Assembly (NCBI GenBank): GCA_964019695.1
Contig: OZ026527.1
Span: 71,754,163 to 71,818,162 of the forward strand
Source: Loripinus fragilis
Lineage: Eukaryota; Mollusca; Bivalvia; Lucinida; Lucinidae
Direction of reading: 5' to 3'
Length of the DNA stretch: 64,000 nucleotides
Of this stretch, positions 1-11,100 are shown piece after piece (position 1 is the first letter of the stretch; each line of letters opens with the position of its first letter). The position numbers and the translations under genes are program-made. The notes under the pieces were generated by a model. That model saw nothing but the letters and a program-made list of their open reading frames with translations. It had not been told where the DNA came from and made no database searches.

Positions 1-63
1 CTGCCCACAGCAGGAGCTGAGAACCATGCATTCGGAGGTTTTCACACCCCACCCACTAATGCC

Positions 64-76
64 CTCAAAGTTTGAG
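64..76. repeat. 13-bp inverted repeat in each unit
   Basis: ctcaaa and tttgag are perfect reverse complements around a single central g. The element is present in practically every copy of A and B. Short perfect palindromes like this can be protein-binding sites, but nothing shows that here. Confidence 0.7.
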
Positions 77-154
77 AAAACGCGACCTTCGCGAAAAGCC
101 CCGGAACCTATTGCAAAGTGATGAGCAGTGCCCAGGAGCACCTCTCAGTCATTT

Positions 155-180
155 GCGCAAAATTCCTTCGGCTACAAGTG
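155..180 (+). repeat. Internal degenerate repeat, copy 1
   Basis: The segment gcgcaa...ttcggctac...gtggc at 155-181 resembles gcgcaa...ttcggctac...gtggc at 337-369, in the same order with a spacing of 182 to 188 bases. The perfectly shared words are gcgcaa, ttcggctac and gtggc. The sequence between them has diverged and carries small gaps. This suggests the 818-bp unit grew from a shorter ancestral repeat. Confidence 0.6.
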
Positions 181-203
181 GCTCAAATAAGGGCGTGAAA
201 ATT

Positions 204-239
204 GTGCCGAAAGCCCTTTCAGGGGCTATTGCTCGGCAC
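204..239. repeat. Compound inverted repeat (potential hairpin)
   Basis: The outer arms gtgccga (204-210) and tcggcac (233-239) are perfect reverse complements of 7 bp. Inside them, agccct (212-217) pairs with ggggct (222-227) around a ttca loop, with one T-G pair. In subfamily B the two diagnostic changes c208-to-g and t233-to-g each fall in the outer arms and break two of the seven pairs, and they do not compensate each other. The inner stem is kept. A conserved RNA structure is therefore not supported, although the inner hairpin could still form in DNA or RNA. Confidence 0.65.
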
Positions 240-336
240 TCGGGGGACGGAAAATTTTACGCAATGCCTCACAATGAAGCACTGGTCGGGGGCTAACTTC
301 TGGCACCAGTTTCGAGCCCGTCCGTGAAAGTGACCC

Positions 337-369
337 GCGCAAGTTTTAGGCCGGTTCGGCTACTGTGGC
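337..369 (+). repeat. Internal degenerate repeat, copy 2
   Basis: This is the partner of 155-181, sharing gcgcaa (337-342), ttcggctac (355-363) and gtggc (365-369). In subfamily B the second word becomes gtcggctac through the diagnostic t355-to-g change, so the resemblance is better in A. Confidence 0.6.
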
Positions 370-386
370 CTAATGGGGCCTAATGG
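367..386 (+). repeat. Tandem 10-bp duplication ggcctaatgg
   Basis: Two adjacent perfect copies of ggcctaatgg lie at 367-376 and 377-386 in every unit except u18, which has only one. Its loss there fits slippage or recombination between the two copies. Confidence 0.9.
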
Positions 387-447
387 GAAGATCTTCTAAT
401 GCTCATAACTTTTTAATTTCCCGACGGAACGCTTTGAAATTTTCACC
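376..447 (+). repeat. Internal degenerate repeat pair, left member
   Basis: This segment aligns with 698-768 at an offset of 320 to 322. gggcctaatgggaa corresponds to gggccctatgggaa (12 of 14 identical), then cataa at 404 corresponds to cataa at 724, and attttcac at 439 to attttcac at 760. Order and spacing are conserved, so common descent is likely. The offset is about twice 161, and 818 is about five times 164, which hints at a nucleosome-sized ancestral repeat. Confidence 0.6.
387..396. repeat. 10-bp palindrome gaagatcttc
   Basis: This is a perfect 10-bp palindrome containing a BglII site, immediately after the ggcctaatgg pair. It is intact in every copy I checked except u77, where its end is altered near 62,548. 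It is a useful landmark for unit phase. Confidence 0.85.
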
Positions 448-478
448 ATTTGTAGACGGCCTCCCGTACTACAAACTG

Positions 479-494
479 ATGCCCGTGTGGGCAT
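479..494. repeat. 6-bp stem hairpin atgccc/gggcat
   Basis: Perfect 6-bp arms flank a gtgt loop. In subfamily B the diagnostic c484-to-a change removes the closing pair and leaves a 5-bp stem with a larger loop. Copies u37 and u39 also carry a change in the left arm (c29919 and c31555 to t). Confidence 0.6.
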
Positions 495-697
495 GATGAA
501 AATGGTAGTTCGCGAGACGGAAGCGCGTAAAGCTTCGGGGCGGCGGACTTCCACACCCCGATAACTCGGTATCGAAACATTGTTGCGGGCGGGTGCGCAT
601 GGCAATACCTGCGCCTCTGTGGGCCCTATCCGCGTGCAAAATCTAAAAGCGGTCAGAGCCTTAGAAAGCGCGTACAACCGCTATCCCCATTTGCCTT

Positions 698-768
698 GGG
701 CCCTATGGGAAAACAGGAAATATCATAATTGCGGTCCGGGGCGCGCGCGCACAATGATAATTTTCACA
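698..768 (+). repeat. Internal degenerate repeat pair, right member
   Basis: This is the partner of 376-447. Compared with the left member it carries the GC-alternating tract (741-752) between the shared cataa and attttcac words. A further gggccctat word sits at 621-629 and loses its first ggg context in subfamily B through g621-to-t. Confidence 0.6.
721..759. repeat. Interrupted inverted repeat around a GC-alternating tract
   Basis: tatcat plus ttg (721-726, 729-731) is complementary to caatgata (752-759), apart from a two-base bulge. The enclosed segment contains gcgcgcgcgcac, a 12-base alternating purine-pyrimidine run at 741-752 that could adopt Z-DNA under negative supercoiling. The tract is a mutation spot: u63 lost one GC step, u60 lost one G just before it, and u6, u21, u36, u37, u39, u40, u66 and u78 carry substitutions in it. 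Confidence 0.55.
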
Positions 769-802
769 CCCGAGCAAGCTCTTTTATAGGTCAACATTTT
801 GG

Positions 803-810
803 AAAAAAAA
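803..810 (+). repeat. A8 tract near the unit end
   Basis: Eight A occur in nearly all copies. Independent losses of one A give 817-bp units in u22 (near 17,971), u43 (near 35,150) and u50 (near 40,873). u38 has a C inside the run (31,062). In u78 the tract is remodelled (63,775 and 63,781). This is simple polymerase slippage, or an indel error at a homopolymer in the assembly. Confidence 0.85.
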
Positions 811-3272
811 TTGGCTTGCTGCCCACAGCAGGAGCTGAGAACCATGCATTCGGAGGTTTTCACACCCCACCCACTAATGCCCTCAAAGTTTGAGAAAACG
901 CGACCTTCGCGAAAAGCCCCGGAACCTATTGCAAAGTGATGAGCAGTGCCCAGGAGCACCTCTCAGTCATTTGCGCAAAATTCCTTCGGCTACAAGTGGC
1001 TCAAATAAGGGCGTGAAAATTGTGCCGAAAGCCCTTTCAGGGGCTATTGCTCGGCACTCGGGGGACGGAAAATTTTACGCAATGCCTCACAATGAAGCAC
1101 TGGTCGGGGGCTAACTTCTGGCACCAGTTTCGAGCCCGTCCGTGAAAGTGACCCGCGCAAGTTTTAGGCCGGTTCGGCTACTGTGGCCTAATGGGGCCTA
1201 ATGGGAAGATCTTCTAATGCTCATAACTTTTTAATTTCCCGACGGAACGCTTTGAAATTTTCACCATTTGTAGACGGCCTCCCGTACTACAAACTGATGC
1301 CCGTGTGGGCATGATGAAAATGGTAGTTCGCGAGACGGAAGCGCGTAAAGCTTCGGGGCGGCGGACTTCCACACCCCGATAACTCGGTATCGAAACATTG
1401 TTGCGGGCGGGTGCGCATGGCAATACCTGCGCCTCTGTGGGCCCTATCCGCGTGCAAAATCTAAAAGCGGTCAGAGCCTTAGAAAGCGCGTACAACCGCT
1501 ATCCCCATTTGCCTTGGGCCCTATGGGAAAACAGGAAATATCATAATTGCGGTCCGGGGCGCGCGCGCACAATGATAATTTTCACACCCGAGCAAGCTCT
1601 TTTATAGGTCAACATTTTGGAAAAAAAATTGGCTTGCTGCCCACAGCAGGAGCTGAGAACCATGCATTCGGAGGTTTTCACACCCCACCCACTAATGCCC
1701 TCAAAGTTTGAGAAAACGCGACCTTCGCGAAAAGCCCCGGAACCTATTGCAAAGTGATGAGCAGTGCCCAGGAGCACCTCTCAGTCATTTGCGCAAAATT
1801 CCTTCGGCTACAAGTGGCTCAAATAAGGGCGTGAAAATTGTGCCGAAAGCCCTTTCAGGGGCTATTGCTCGGCACTCGGGGGACGGAAAATTTTACGCAA
1901 TGCCTCACAATGAAGCACTGGTCGGGGGCTAACTTCTGGCACCAGTTTCGAGCCCGTCCGTGAAAGTGACCCGCGCAAGTTTTAGGCCGGTTCGGCTACT
2001 GTGGCCTAATGGGGCCTAATGGGAAGATCTTCTAATGCTCATAACTTTTTAATTTCCCGACGGAACGCTTTGAAATTTTCACCATTTGTAGACGGCCTCC
2101 CGTACTACAAACTGATGCCCGTGTGGGCATGATGAAAATGGTAGTTCGCGAGACGGAAGCGCGTAAAGCTTCGGGGCGGCGGACTTCCACACCCCGATAA
2201 CTCGGTATCGAAACATTGTTGCGGGCGGGTGCGCATGGCAATACCTGCGCCTCTGTGGGCCCTATCCGCGTGCAAAATCTAAAAGCGGTCAGAGCCTTAG
2301 AAAGCGCGTACAACCGCTATCCCCATTTGCCTTGGGCCCTATGGGAAAACAGGAAATATCATAATTGCGGTCCGGGGCGCGCGCGCACAATGATAATTTT
2401 CACACCCGAGCAAGCTCTTTTATAGGTCAACATTTTGGAAAAAAAATTGGCTTGCTGCCCACAGCAGGAGCTGAGAACCATGCATTCGGAGGTTTTCACA
2501 CCCCACCCACTAATGCCCTCAAAGTTTGAGAAAACGCGACCTTCGCGAAAAGCCCCGGAACCTATTGCAAAGTGATGAGCAGTGCCCAGGAGCACCTCTC
2601 AGTCATTTGCGCAAAATTCCTTCGGCTACAAGTGGCTCAAATAAGGGCGTGAAAATTGTGCCGAAAGCCCTTTCAGGGGCTATTGCTCGGCACTCGGGGG
2701 ACGGAAAATTTTACGCAATGCCTCACAATGAAGCACTGGTCGGGGGCTAACTTCTGGCACCAGTTTCGAGCCCGTCCGTGAAAGTGACCCGCGCAAGTTT
2801 TAGGCCGGTTCGGCTACTGTGGCCTAATGGGGCCTAATGGGAAGATCTTCTAATGCTCATAACTTTTTAATTTCCCGACGGAACGCTTTGAAATTTTCAC
2901 CATTTGTAGACGGCCTCCCGTACTACAAACTGATGCCCGTGTGGGCATGATGAAAATGGTAGTTCGCGAGACGGAAGCGCGTAAAGCTTCGGGGCGGCGG
3001 ACTTCCACACCCCGATAACTCGGTATCGAAACATTGTTGCGGGCGGGTGCGCATGGCAATACCTGCGCCTCTGTGGGCCCTATCCGCGTGCAAAATCTAA
3101 AAGCGGTCAGAGCCTTAGAAAGCGCGTACAACCGCTATCCCCATTTGCCTTGGGCCCTATGGGAAAACAGGAAATATCATAATTGCGGTCCGGGGCGCGC
3201 GCGCACAATGATAATTTTCACACCCGAGCAAGCTCTTTTATAGGTCAACATTTTGGAAAAAAAATTGGCTTG

Positions 3273-6200
3273 CTGCCCACAGCAGGAGCTGAGAACCATG
3301 CATTCGGAGGTTTTCACACCCCACCCACTAATGCCCTCAAAGTTTGAGAAAACGCGACCTTCGCGAAAAGCCCCGGAACCTATTGCAAAGTGATGAGCAG
3401 TGCCCAGGAGCACCTCTCAGTCATTTGCGCAAAATTCCTTCGGCTACAAGTGGCTCAAATAAGGGCGTGAAAATTGTGCCGAAAGCCCTTTCAGGGGCTA
3501 TTGCTTGGCACTCGGGGGACGGAAAATTTTACGCAATGCCTCACAATGAAGCACTGGTCGGGGGCTAACTTCTGGCACCAGTTTCGAGCCCGTCCGTGAA
3601 AGTGACCCGCGCAAGTTTTAGGCCGGTTCGGCTACTGTGGCCTAATGGGGCCTAATGGGAAGATCTTCTAATGCTCATAACTTTTTAATTTCCCGACGGA
3701 ACGCTTTGAAATTTTCACCATTTGTAGACGGCCTCCCGTACTACAAACTGATGCCCGTGTGGGCATGATGAAAATGGTAGTTCGCGAGACGGAAGCGCGT
3801 AAAGCTTCGGGGCGGCGGACTTCCACACCCCGATAACTCGGTATCTAAACATTGTTGCGGGCGGGTGCGCATGGCAATACCTGCGCCTCTGTGGGCCCTA
3901 TCCGCGTGCAAAATCTAAAAGCGGTCAGAGCCTTAGAAAGCGCGTACAACCGCTATCCCCATTTGCCTTGGGCCCTATGGGAAAACAGGAAATATCATAA
4001 TTGCGGTCCGGGGCGCGCGCGCACAATGATAATTTTCACACCCGAGCAAGCTCTTTTATAGGTCAACATTTTGGAAAAAAAATTGGCTTGCTGCCCACAG
4101 CAGGAGCTGAGAACCATGCATTCGGAGGTTTTCACACCCCACCCACTAATGCCCTCAAAGTTTGAGAAAACGCGACCTTCGCGAAAAGCCCCGGAACCTA
4201 TTGCAAAGTGATGAGCAGTGCCCAGGAGCACCTCTCAGTCATTTGCGCAAAATTCCTTCGGCTACAAGTGGCTCAAATAAGGGCGTGAAAATTGTGCCGA
4301 AAGCCCTTTCAGGGGCTATTGCTCGGCACTCGGGGGACGGAAAATTTTACGCAATGCCTCACAATGAAGCACTGGTCGGGGGCTAACTTCTGGCACCAGT
4401 TTCGAGCCCGTCCGTGAAAGTGACCCGCGCAAGTTTTAGGCCGGTTCGGCTACTGTGGCCTAATGGGGCCTAATGGGAAGATCTTCTAATGCTCATAACT
4501 TTTTAATTTCCCGACGGAACGCTTTGAAATTTTCACCATTTGTAGACGGCCTCCCGTACTACAAACTGATGCCCGTGTGGGCATGATGAAAATGGTAGTT
4601 CGCGAGACGGAAGCGCGTAAAGCTTCGGGGCGGCGGACTTCCACACCCCGATAACTCGGTATCGAAACATTGTTGCGGGCGGGTGCGCATGGCAATACCT
4701 GCGCCTCTGTGGGCCCTATCCGCGTGCAAAATCTAAAAGCGGTCAGAGCCTTAGAAAGCGCGTACAACCGCTATCCCCATTTGCCTTGGGCCCTATGGGA
4801 AAACAGGAAATATCATAATTGCGGTCCGGGGCGCGCGCACACAATGATAATTTTCACACCCGAGCAAGCTCTTTTATAGGTCAACATTTTGGAAAAAAAA
4901 TTGGCTTGCTGCCCACAGCAGGAGCTGAGAACCATGCATTCGGAGGTTTTCACACCCCACCCACTAATGCCCTCAAAGTTTGAGAAAACGGGACCTTCGC
5001 GAAAAGCCCCGGAACCTATTGCAAAGTGATGAGCAGTGCCCAGGAGCACCTCTCAGTCATTTGCGCAAAATTCCTTCGGCTACAAGTGGCTCAAATAAGG
5101 GCGTGAAAATTGTGCCGAAAGCCCTTTCAGGGGCTATTGCTCGGCACTCGGGGGACGGAAAATTTTACGCAATGCCTCACAATGAAGCACTGGTCGGGGG
5201 CTAACTTCTGGCACCAGTTTCGAGCCCGTCCGTGAAAGTGACCCGCGCAAGTTTTAGGCCGGTTCGGCTACTGTGGCCTAATGGGGCCTAATGGGAAGAT
5301 CTTCTAATGCTCATAACTTTTTAATTTCCCGACGGAACGCTTTGAAATTTTCACCATTTGTAGACGGCCTCCCGTACTACAAACTGATGCCCGTGTGGGC
5401 ATGATGAAAATGGTAGTTCGCGAGACGGAAGCGCGTAAAGCTTCGGGGCGGCGGACTTCCACACCCCGATAACTCGGTATCGAAACATTGTTGCGGGCGG
5501 GTGCGCATGGCAATACCTGCGCCTCTGTGGGCCCTATCCGCGTGCAAAATCTAAAAGCGGTCAGAGCCTTAGAAAGCGCGTACAACCGCTATCCCCATTT
5601 GCCTTGGGCCCTATGGGAAAACAGGAAATATCATAATTGCGGTCCGGGGCGCGCGCGCACAATGATAATTTTCACACCCGAGCAAGCTCTTTTATAGGTC
5701 AACATTTTGGAAAAAAAATTGGCTTGCTGCCCACAGCAGGAGCTGAGAACCATGCATTCGGAGGTTTTCACACCCCACCCACTAATGCCCTCAAAGTTTG
5801 AGAAAACGCGACCTTCGCGAAAAGCCCCGGAACCTATTGCAAAGTGATGAGCAGTGCCCAGGAGCACCTCTCAGTCATTTGCGCAAAATTCCTTCGGCTA
5901 CAAGTGGCTCAAATAAGGGCGTGAAAATTGTGCCGAAAGCCCTTTCAGGGGCTATTGCTCGGCACTCGGGGGACGGAAAATTTTACGCAATGCCTCACAA
6001 TAAAGCACTGGTCGGGGGCTAACTTCTGGCACCAGTTTCGAGCCCGTCCGTGAAAGTGACCCGCGCAAGTTTTAGGCCGGTTCGGCTACTGTGGCCTAAT
6101 GGGGCCTAATGGGAAGATCTTCTAATGCTCATAACTTTTTAATTTCCCGACGGAACGCTTTGAAATTTTCACCATTTGTAGACGGCCTCCCGTACTACAA

Positions 6201-6544
6201 ACTGATGCCCGTGTGGGCATGATGAAAATGGTAGTTCGCGAGACGGAAGCGCGTAAAGCTTCGGGGCGGCGGACTTCCACACCCCGATAACTCGGTATCG
6301 AAACATTGTTGCGGGCGGGTGCGCATGGCAATACCTGCGCCTCTGTGGGCCCTATCCGCGTGCAAAATCTAAAAGCGGTCAGAGCCTTAGAAAGCGCGTA
6401 CAACCGCTATCCCCATTTGCCTTGGGCCCTATGGGAAAACAGGAAATATCATAATTGCGGTCCGAGGCGCGCGCGCACAATGATAATTTTCACACCCGAG
6501 CAAGCTCTTTTATAGGTCAACATTTTGGAAAAAAAATTGGCTTG
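3273..6544 (+). repeat. Monomers u5-u8
   Basis: A-type copies starting at 3273, 4091, 4909 and 5727. Changes: u5 t3506 (CpG transition in the hairpin arm) and t3846; u6 a4839 (in the GC tract); u7 g4991; u8 a6002 and a6465. The u8 change at 6002 recurs in u32 (25,623). Confidence 0.93.
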
Positions 6545-8180
6545 CTGCCCACAGCAGGAGCTGAGAACCATGCATTCGGAGGTTTTCACACCCCACCCAC
6601 TAATGCCCTCAAAGTTTGAGAAAACGCGACCTTCGCGAAAAGCCCCGGAACCTATTGCAAAGTGATGAGCAGTGCCCAGGAGCACCTCTCAGTCATTTGC
6701 GCAAAATTCCTTCGGCTACAAGTGGCTCAAATAAGGGCGTGAAAATTGTGCCGAAAGCCCTTTCAGGGGCTATTGCTCGGCACTCGGGGGACGGAAAATT
6801 TTACGCAATGCCTCACAATGAAGCACTGGTCGGGGGCTAACTTCTGGCACCAGTTTCGAGCCCGTCCGTGAAAGTGACCCGCGCAAGTTTTAGGCCGGTT
6901 CGGCTACTGTGGCCTAATGGGGCCTAATGGGAAGATCTTCTAATGCTCATAACTTTTTAATTTCCCGACGGAACGCTTTGAAATTTTCACCATTCGTAGA
7001 CGGCCTCCCGTACTACAAACTGATGCCCGTGTGGGCATGATGAAAATGGTAGTTCGCGAGACGGAAGCGCGTAAAGCTTCGGGGCGGCGGACTTCCACAC
7101 CCCGATAACTCGGTATCGAAACATTGTTGCGGGCGGGTGCGCATGGCAATACCTGCGCCTCTGTGGGCCCTATCCGCGTGCAAAATCTAAAAGCGGTCAG
7201 AGCCTTAGAAAGCGCGTACAACCGCTATCCCCATTTGCCTTGGGCCCTATGGGAAAACAGGAAATATCATAATTGCGGTCCGGGGCGCGCGCGCACAATG
7301 ATAATTTTCACACCCGAGCAAGCTCTTTTATAGGTCAACATTTTGGAAAAAAAATTGGCTTGCTGCCCACAGCAGGAGCTGAGAACCATGCATTCGGAGG
7401 TTTTCACACCCCACCCACTAATGCCCTCAAAGTTTGAGAAAACGCGACCTTCGCGAAAAGCCCCGGAACCTATTGCAAAGTGATGAGCAGTGCCCAGGAG
7501 CACCTCTCAGTCATTTGCGCAAAATTCCTTCGGCTACAAGTGGCTCAAATAAGGGCGTGAAAATTGTGCCGAAAGCCCTTTCAGGGGCTATTGCTCGGCA
7601 CTCGGGGGACGGAAAATTTTACGCAATGCCTCACAATGAAGCACTGGTCGGGGGCTAACTTCTGGCACCAGTTTTGAGCCCGTCCGTGAAAGTGACCCGC
7701 GCAAGTTTTAGGCCGGTTCGGCTACTGTGGCCTAATGGGGCCTAATGGGAAGATCTTCTAATGCTCATAACTTTTTAATTTCCCGACGGAACGCTTTGAA
7801 ATTTTCACCATTCGTAGACGGCCTCCCGTACTACAAACTGATGCCCGTGTGGGCATGATGAAAATGGTAGTTCGCGAGACGGAAGGGCGTAAAGCTTCGG
7901 GGCGGCGGACTTCCACACCCCGATAACTCGGTATCGAAACATTGTTGCGGGCGGGTGCGCATGGCAATACCTGCGCCTCTGTGGGCCCTATCCGCGTGCA
8001 AAATCTAAAAGCGGTCAGAGCCTTAGAAAGCGCGTACAACCGCTATCCCCATTTGCCTTGGGCCCTATGGGAAAACAGGAAATATCATAATTGCAGTCCG
8101 GGGCGCGCGCGCACAATGATAATTTTCACACCCGAGCAAGCTCTTTTATAGGTCAACATTTTGGAAAAAAAATTGGCTTG
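6545..8180 (+). repeat. Monomers u9-u10 sharing a rare variant
   Basis: Both copies carry cattcgtag instead of cattTgtag (c6995 and c7813), exactly one unit apart and seen nowhere else in A, so one is a recent duplicate of the other in this part. u10 also has t7675, g7886 and a8095. Confidence 0.9.
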
Positions 8181-11100
8181 CTGCCCACAGCAGGAGCTGA
8201 GAACCATGCATTCGGAGGTTTTCACACCCCACCCACTAATGCCCTCAAAGTTTGAGAAAACGCGACCTTCGCGAAAAGCCCCGGAACCTATTGCAAAGTG
8301 ATGAGCAGTGCCCAGGAGCACCTCTCAGTCATTTGCGCAAAATTCCTTCGGCTACAAGTGGCTCAAATAAGGGCGTGAAAATTGTGCCGAAAGCCCTTTC
8401 AGGGGCTATTGCTCGGCACTCGGGGGACGGAAAATTTTACGCAATGCCTCACAATGAAGCACTGGTCGGGGGCTAACTTCTGGCACCAGTTTCGAGCCCG
8501 TCCGTGAAAGTGACCCGCGCAAGTTTTAGGCCGGTTCGGCTACTGTGGCCTAATGGGGCCTAATGGGAAGATCTTCTAATGCTCATAACTTTTTAATTTC
8601 CTGACGGAACGCTTTGAAATTTTCACCATTTGTAGACGGCCTCCCGTACTACAAACTGATGCCCGTGTGGGCATGATGAAAATGGTAGTTCGCGAGACGG
8701 AAGCGCGTAAAGCTTCGGGGCGGCGGACTTCCACACCCCGATAACTCGGTATCGAAACATTGTTGCGGGCGGGTGCGCATGGCAATACCTGCGCCTCTGT
8801 GGGCCCTATCCGCGTGCAAAATCTAAAAGCGGTCAGAGCCTTAGAAAGCGCGTACAACCGCTATCCCCATTTGCCTTGGGCCCTATGGGAAAACAGGAAA
8901 TATCATAATTGCGGTCCGGGGCGCGCGCGCACAATGATAATTTTCACACCCGAGCAAGCTCTTTTATAGGTCAACATTTTGGAAAAAAAATTGGCTTGCT
9001 GCCCACAGCAGGAGCTGAGAACCATGCATTCGGAGGTTTTCACACCCCACCCACTAATGCCCTCAAAGTTTGAGAAAACGCGACCTTCGCGAAAAGCCCC
9101 GGAACCTATTGCAAAGTGATGAGCAGTGCCCAGGAGCACCTCTCAGTCATTTGCGCAAAATTCCTTCGGCTACAAGTGGCTCAAATAAGGGCGTGAAAAT
9201 TGTGCCGAAAGCCCTTTCAGGGGCTATTGCTCGGCACTCGGGGGACGGAAAATTTTACGCAATGCCTCACAATGAAGCACTGGTCGGGGGCTAACTTCTG
9301 GCACCAGTTTCGAGCCCGTCCGTGAAAGTGACCCGCGCAAGTTTTAGGCCGGTTCGGCTACTGTGGCCTAATGGGGCCTAATGGGAAGATCTTCTAATGC
9401 TCATAACTTTTTAATTTCCCGACGGAACGCTTTGAAATTTTCACCATTTGTAGACGGCCTCCCGTACTACAAACTGATGCCCGTGTGGGCATGATGAAAA
9501 TGGTAGTTCGCGAGACGGAAGCGCGTAAAGCTTCGGGGCGGCGGACTTCCACACCCCGATAACTCGGTATCGAAACATTGTTGCGGGCGGGTGCGCATGG
9601 CAATACCTGCGCCTCTGTGGGCCCTATCCGCGTGCAAAATCTAAAAGCGGTCAGAGCCTTAGAAAGCGCGTACAACCGCTATCCCCATTTGCCTTGGGCC
9701 CTATGGGAAAACAGGAAATATCATAATTGCGGTCCGGGGCGCGCGCGCACAATGATAATTTTCACACCCGAGCAAGCTCTTTTATAGGTCAACATTTTGG
9801 AAAAAAAATTGGCTTGCTGCCCACAGCAGGAGCTGAGAACCATGCATTCGGAGGTTTTCACACCCCACCCACTAATGCCCTCAAAGTTTGAGAAAACGCG
9901 ACCTTCGCGAAAAGCCCCGGAACCTATTGCAAAGTGATGAGCAGTGCCCAGGAGCACCTCTCAGTCATTTGCGCAAAATTCCTTCGGCTACAAGTGGCTC
10001 AAATAAGGGCGTGAAAATTGTGCCGAAAGCCCTTTCAGGGGCTATTGCTCGGCATTCGGGGGACGGAAAATTTTACGCAATGCCTCACAATGAAGCACTG
10101 GTCGGGGGCTAACTTCTGGCACCAGTTTCGAGCCCGTCCGTGAAAGTGACCCGCGCAAGTTTTAGGCCGGTTCGGCTACTGTGGCCTAATGGGGCCTAAT
10201 GGGAAGATCTTCTAATGCTCATAACTTTTTAATTTCCCGACGGAACGCTTTGAAATTTTCACCATTTGTAGACGGCCTCCCGTACTACAAACTGATGCCC
10301 GTGTGGGCATGATGAAAATGGTAGTTCGCGAGACGGAAGCGCGTAAAGCTTCGGGGCGGCGGACTTCCACACCCCGATAACTCGGTATCGAAACATTGTT
10401 GCGGGCGGGTGCGCATGGCAATACCTGCGCCTCTGTGGGCCCTATCCGCGTGCAAAATCTAAAAGCGGTCAGAGCCTTAGAAAGCGCGTACAACCGCTAT
10501 CCCCATTTGCCTTGGGCCCTATGGGAAAACAGGAAATATCATAATTGCGGTCCGGGGCGCGCGCGCACAATGATAATTTTCACACCCGAGCAAGCTCTTT
10601 TATAGGTCAACATTTTGGAAAAAAAATTGGCTTGCTGCCCACAGCAGGAGCTGAGAACCATGCATTCGGAGGTTTTCACACCCCACCCACTAATGCCCTC
10701 AAAGTTTGAGAAAACGCGACCTTCGCGAAAAGCCCCGGAACCTATTGCAAAGTGATGAGCAGTGCCCAGGAGCACCTCTCAGTCATTTGCGCAAAATTCC
10801 TTCGGCTACAAGTGGCTCAAATAAGGGCGTGAAAATTGTGCCAAAAGCCCTTTCAGGGGCTATTGCTCGGCACTCGGGGGACGGAAAATTTTACGCAATG
10901 CCTCACAATGAAGCACTGGTCGGGGGCTAACTTCTGGCACCAGTTTCGAGCCCGTCCGTGAAAGTGACCCGCGCAAGTTTTAGGCCGGTTCGGCTACTGT
11001 GGCCTAATGGGGCCTAATGGGAAGATCTTCTAATGCTCATAACTTTTTAATTTCCCGACGGAACGCTTTGAAATTTTCACCATTTGTAGACGGCCTCCCG

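Larger units (their letters stand above)
361..419. other. Near-invariant 59-bp block
   Basis: Across all 78 copies I find only two disturbances here: the 10-bp deletion in u18 and a two-base change in u77 (near 62,548). At the average variation of the array I would expect roughly 13. The block includes the tandem ggcctaatgg pair, the gaagatcttc palindrome and a T-rich end, and it has no CpG. The CpG-free stretch 781-818 does vary between copies (u24, u38, u47, u66, u72 and the A-tract), so lack of CpG alone does not fully explain it. It may be a binding site kept by selection; this is inference. Confidence 0.5.
1..818 (+). repeat. Reference monomer u1 (subfamily A consensus)
   Basis: This copy represents the A consensus; u2, u3 and u4 appear identical to it. 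It has 425 G+C of 818 (52%) and about 56 CpG, so CpG is not depleted. It contains single BglII (inside 387-396) and HindIII (530-535) sites, two NruI-type tcgcga sites (near 89 and 510) and two gggccc sites (621, 698). Digests with the single cutters should give an 818-bp ladder. The most AT-rich parts are 387-420 and 781-812. The length is not a multiple of three, so no reading frame can pass from unit to unit. The monomer start chosen here is arbitrary. Confidence 0.97.
1..3272 (+). repeat. Monomers u1-u4
   Basis: Four 818-bp copies starting at 1, 819, 1637 and 2455 appear identical by eye. They match the A consensus and imply very recent amplification or conversion. Confidence 0.95.

Noticed and set aside
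167..363. RNA polymerase III A and B boxes (tRNA- or SINE-derived repeat), suggested by tggctcaaat and ggttcggctac
   Set aside because: The B-box match stops after ggttcg, and in B it becomes gggtcg. The A-box is poor, and no cloverleaf can be folded around it.
1..818. CENP-B box
   Set aside because: I looked on both strands for the ttcg....a..cggg pattern. Partial starts (for example the ttcgcgag region near 509) fail in the second half, so no box is called. Another centromere protein site is not excluded.
72..959. Recurring short open reading frames in every unit (74 aa at 72-296 plus, 93 aa at 396-677 minus, 69 aa at 580-789 plus, 78 aa at 723-959 minus)
   Set aside because: They overlap on both strands, show no recognisable domain or signal, and recur only because the DNA repeats. 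Most substitutions in them change the amino acid, and the 69-aa frame is cut to 65 aa in most B copies by the diagnostic caa-to-taa change. Because 818 is not a multiple of three, no frame continues across units.
1..3272. Assembly artefact (collapsed or expanded copies)
   Set aside because: It cannot be excluded for runs of identical units such as u1-u4. However, private substitutions in most other copies, ordered subfamily blocks and exact period keeping argue that the array is real overall.
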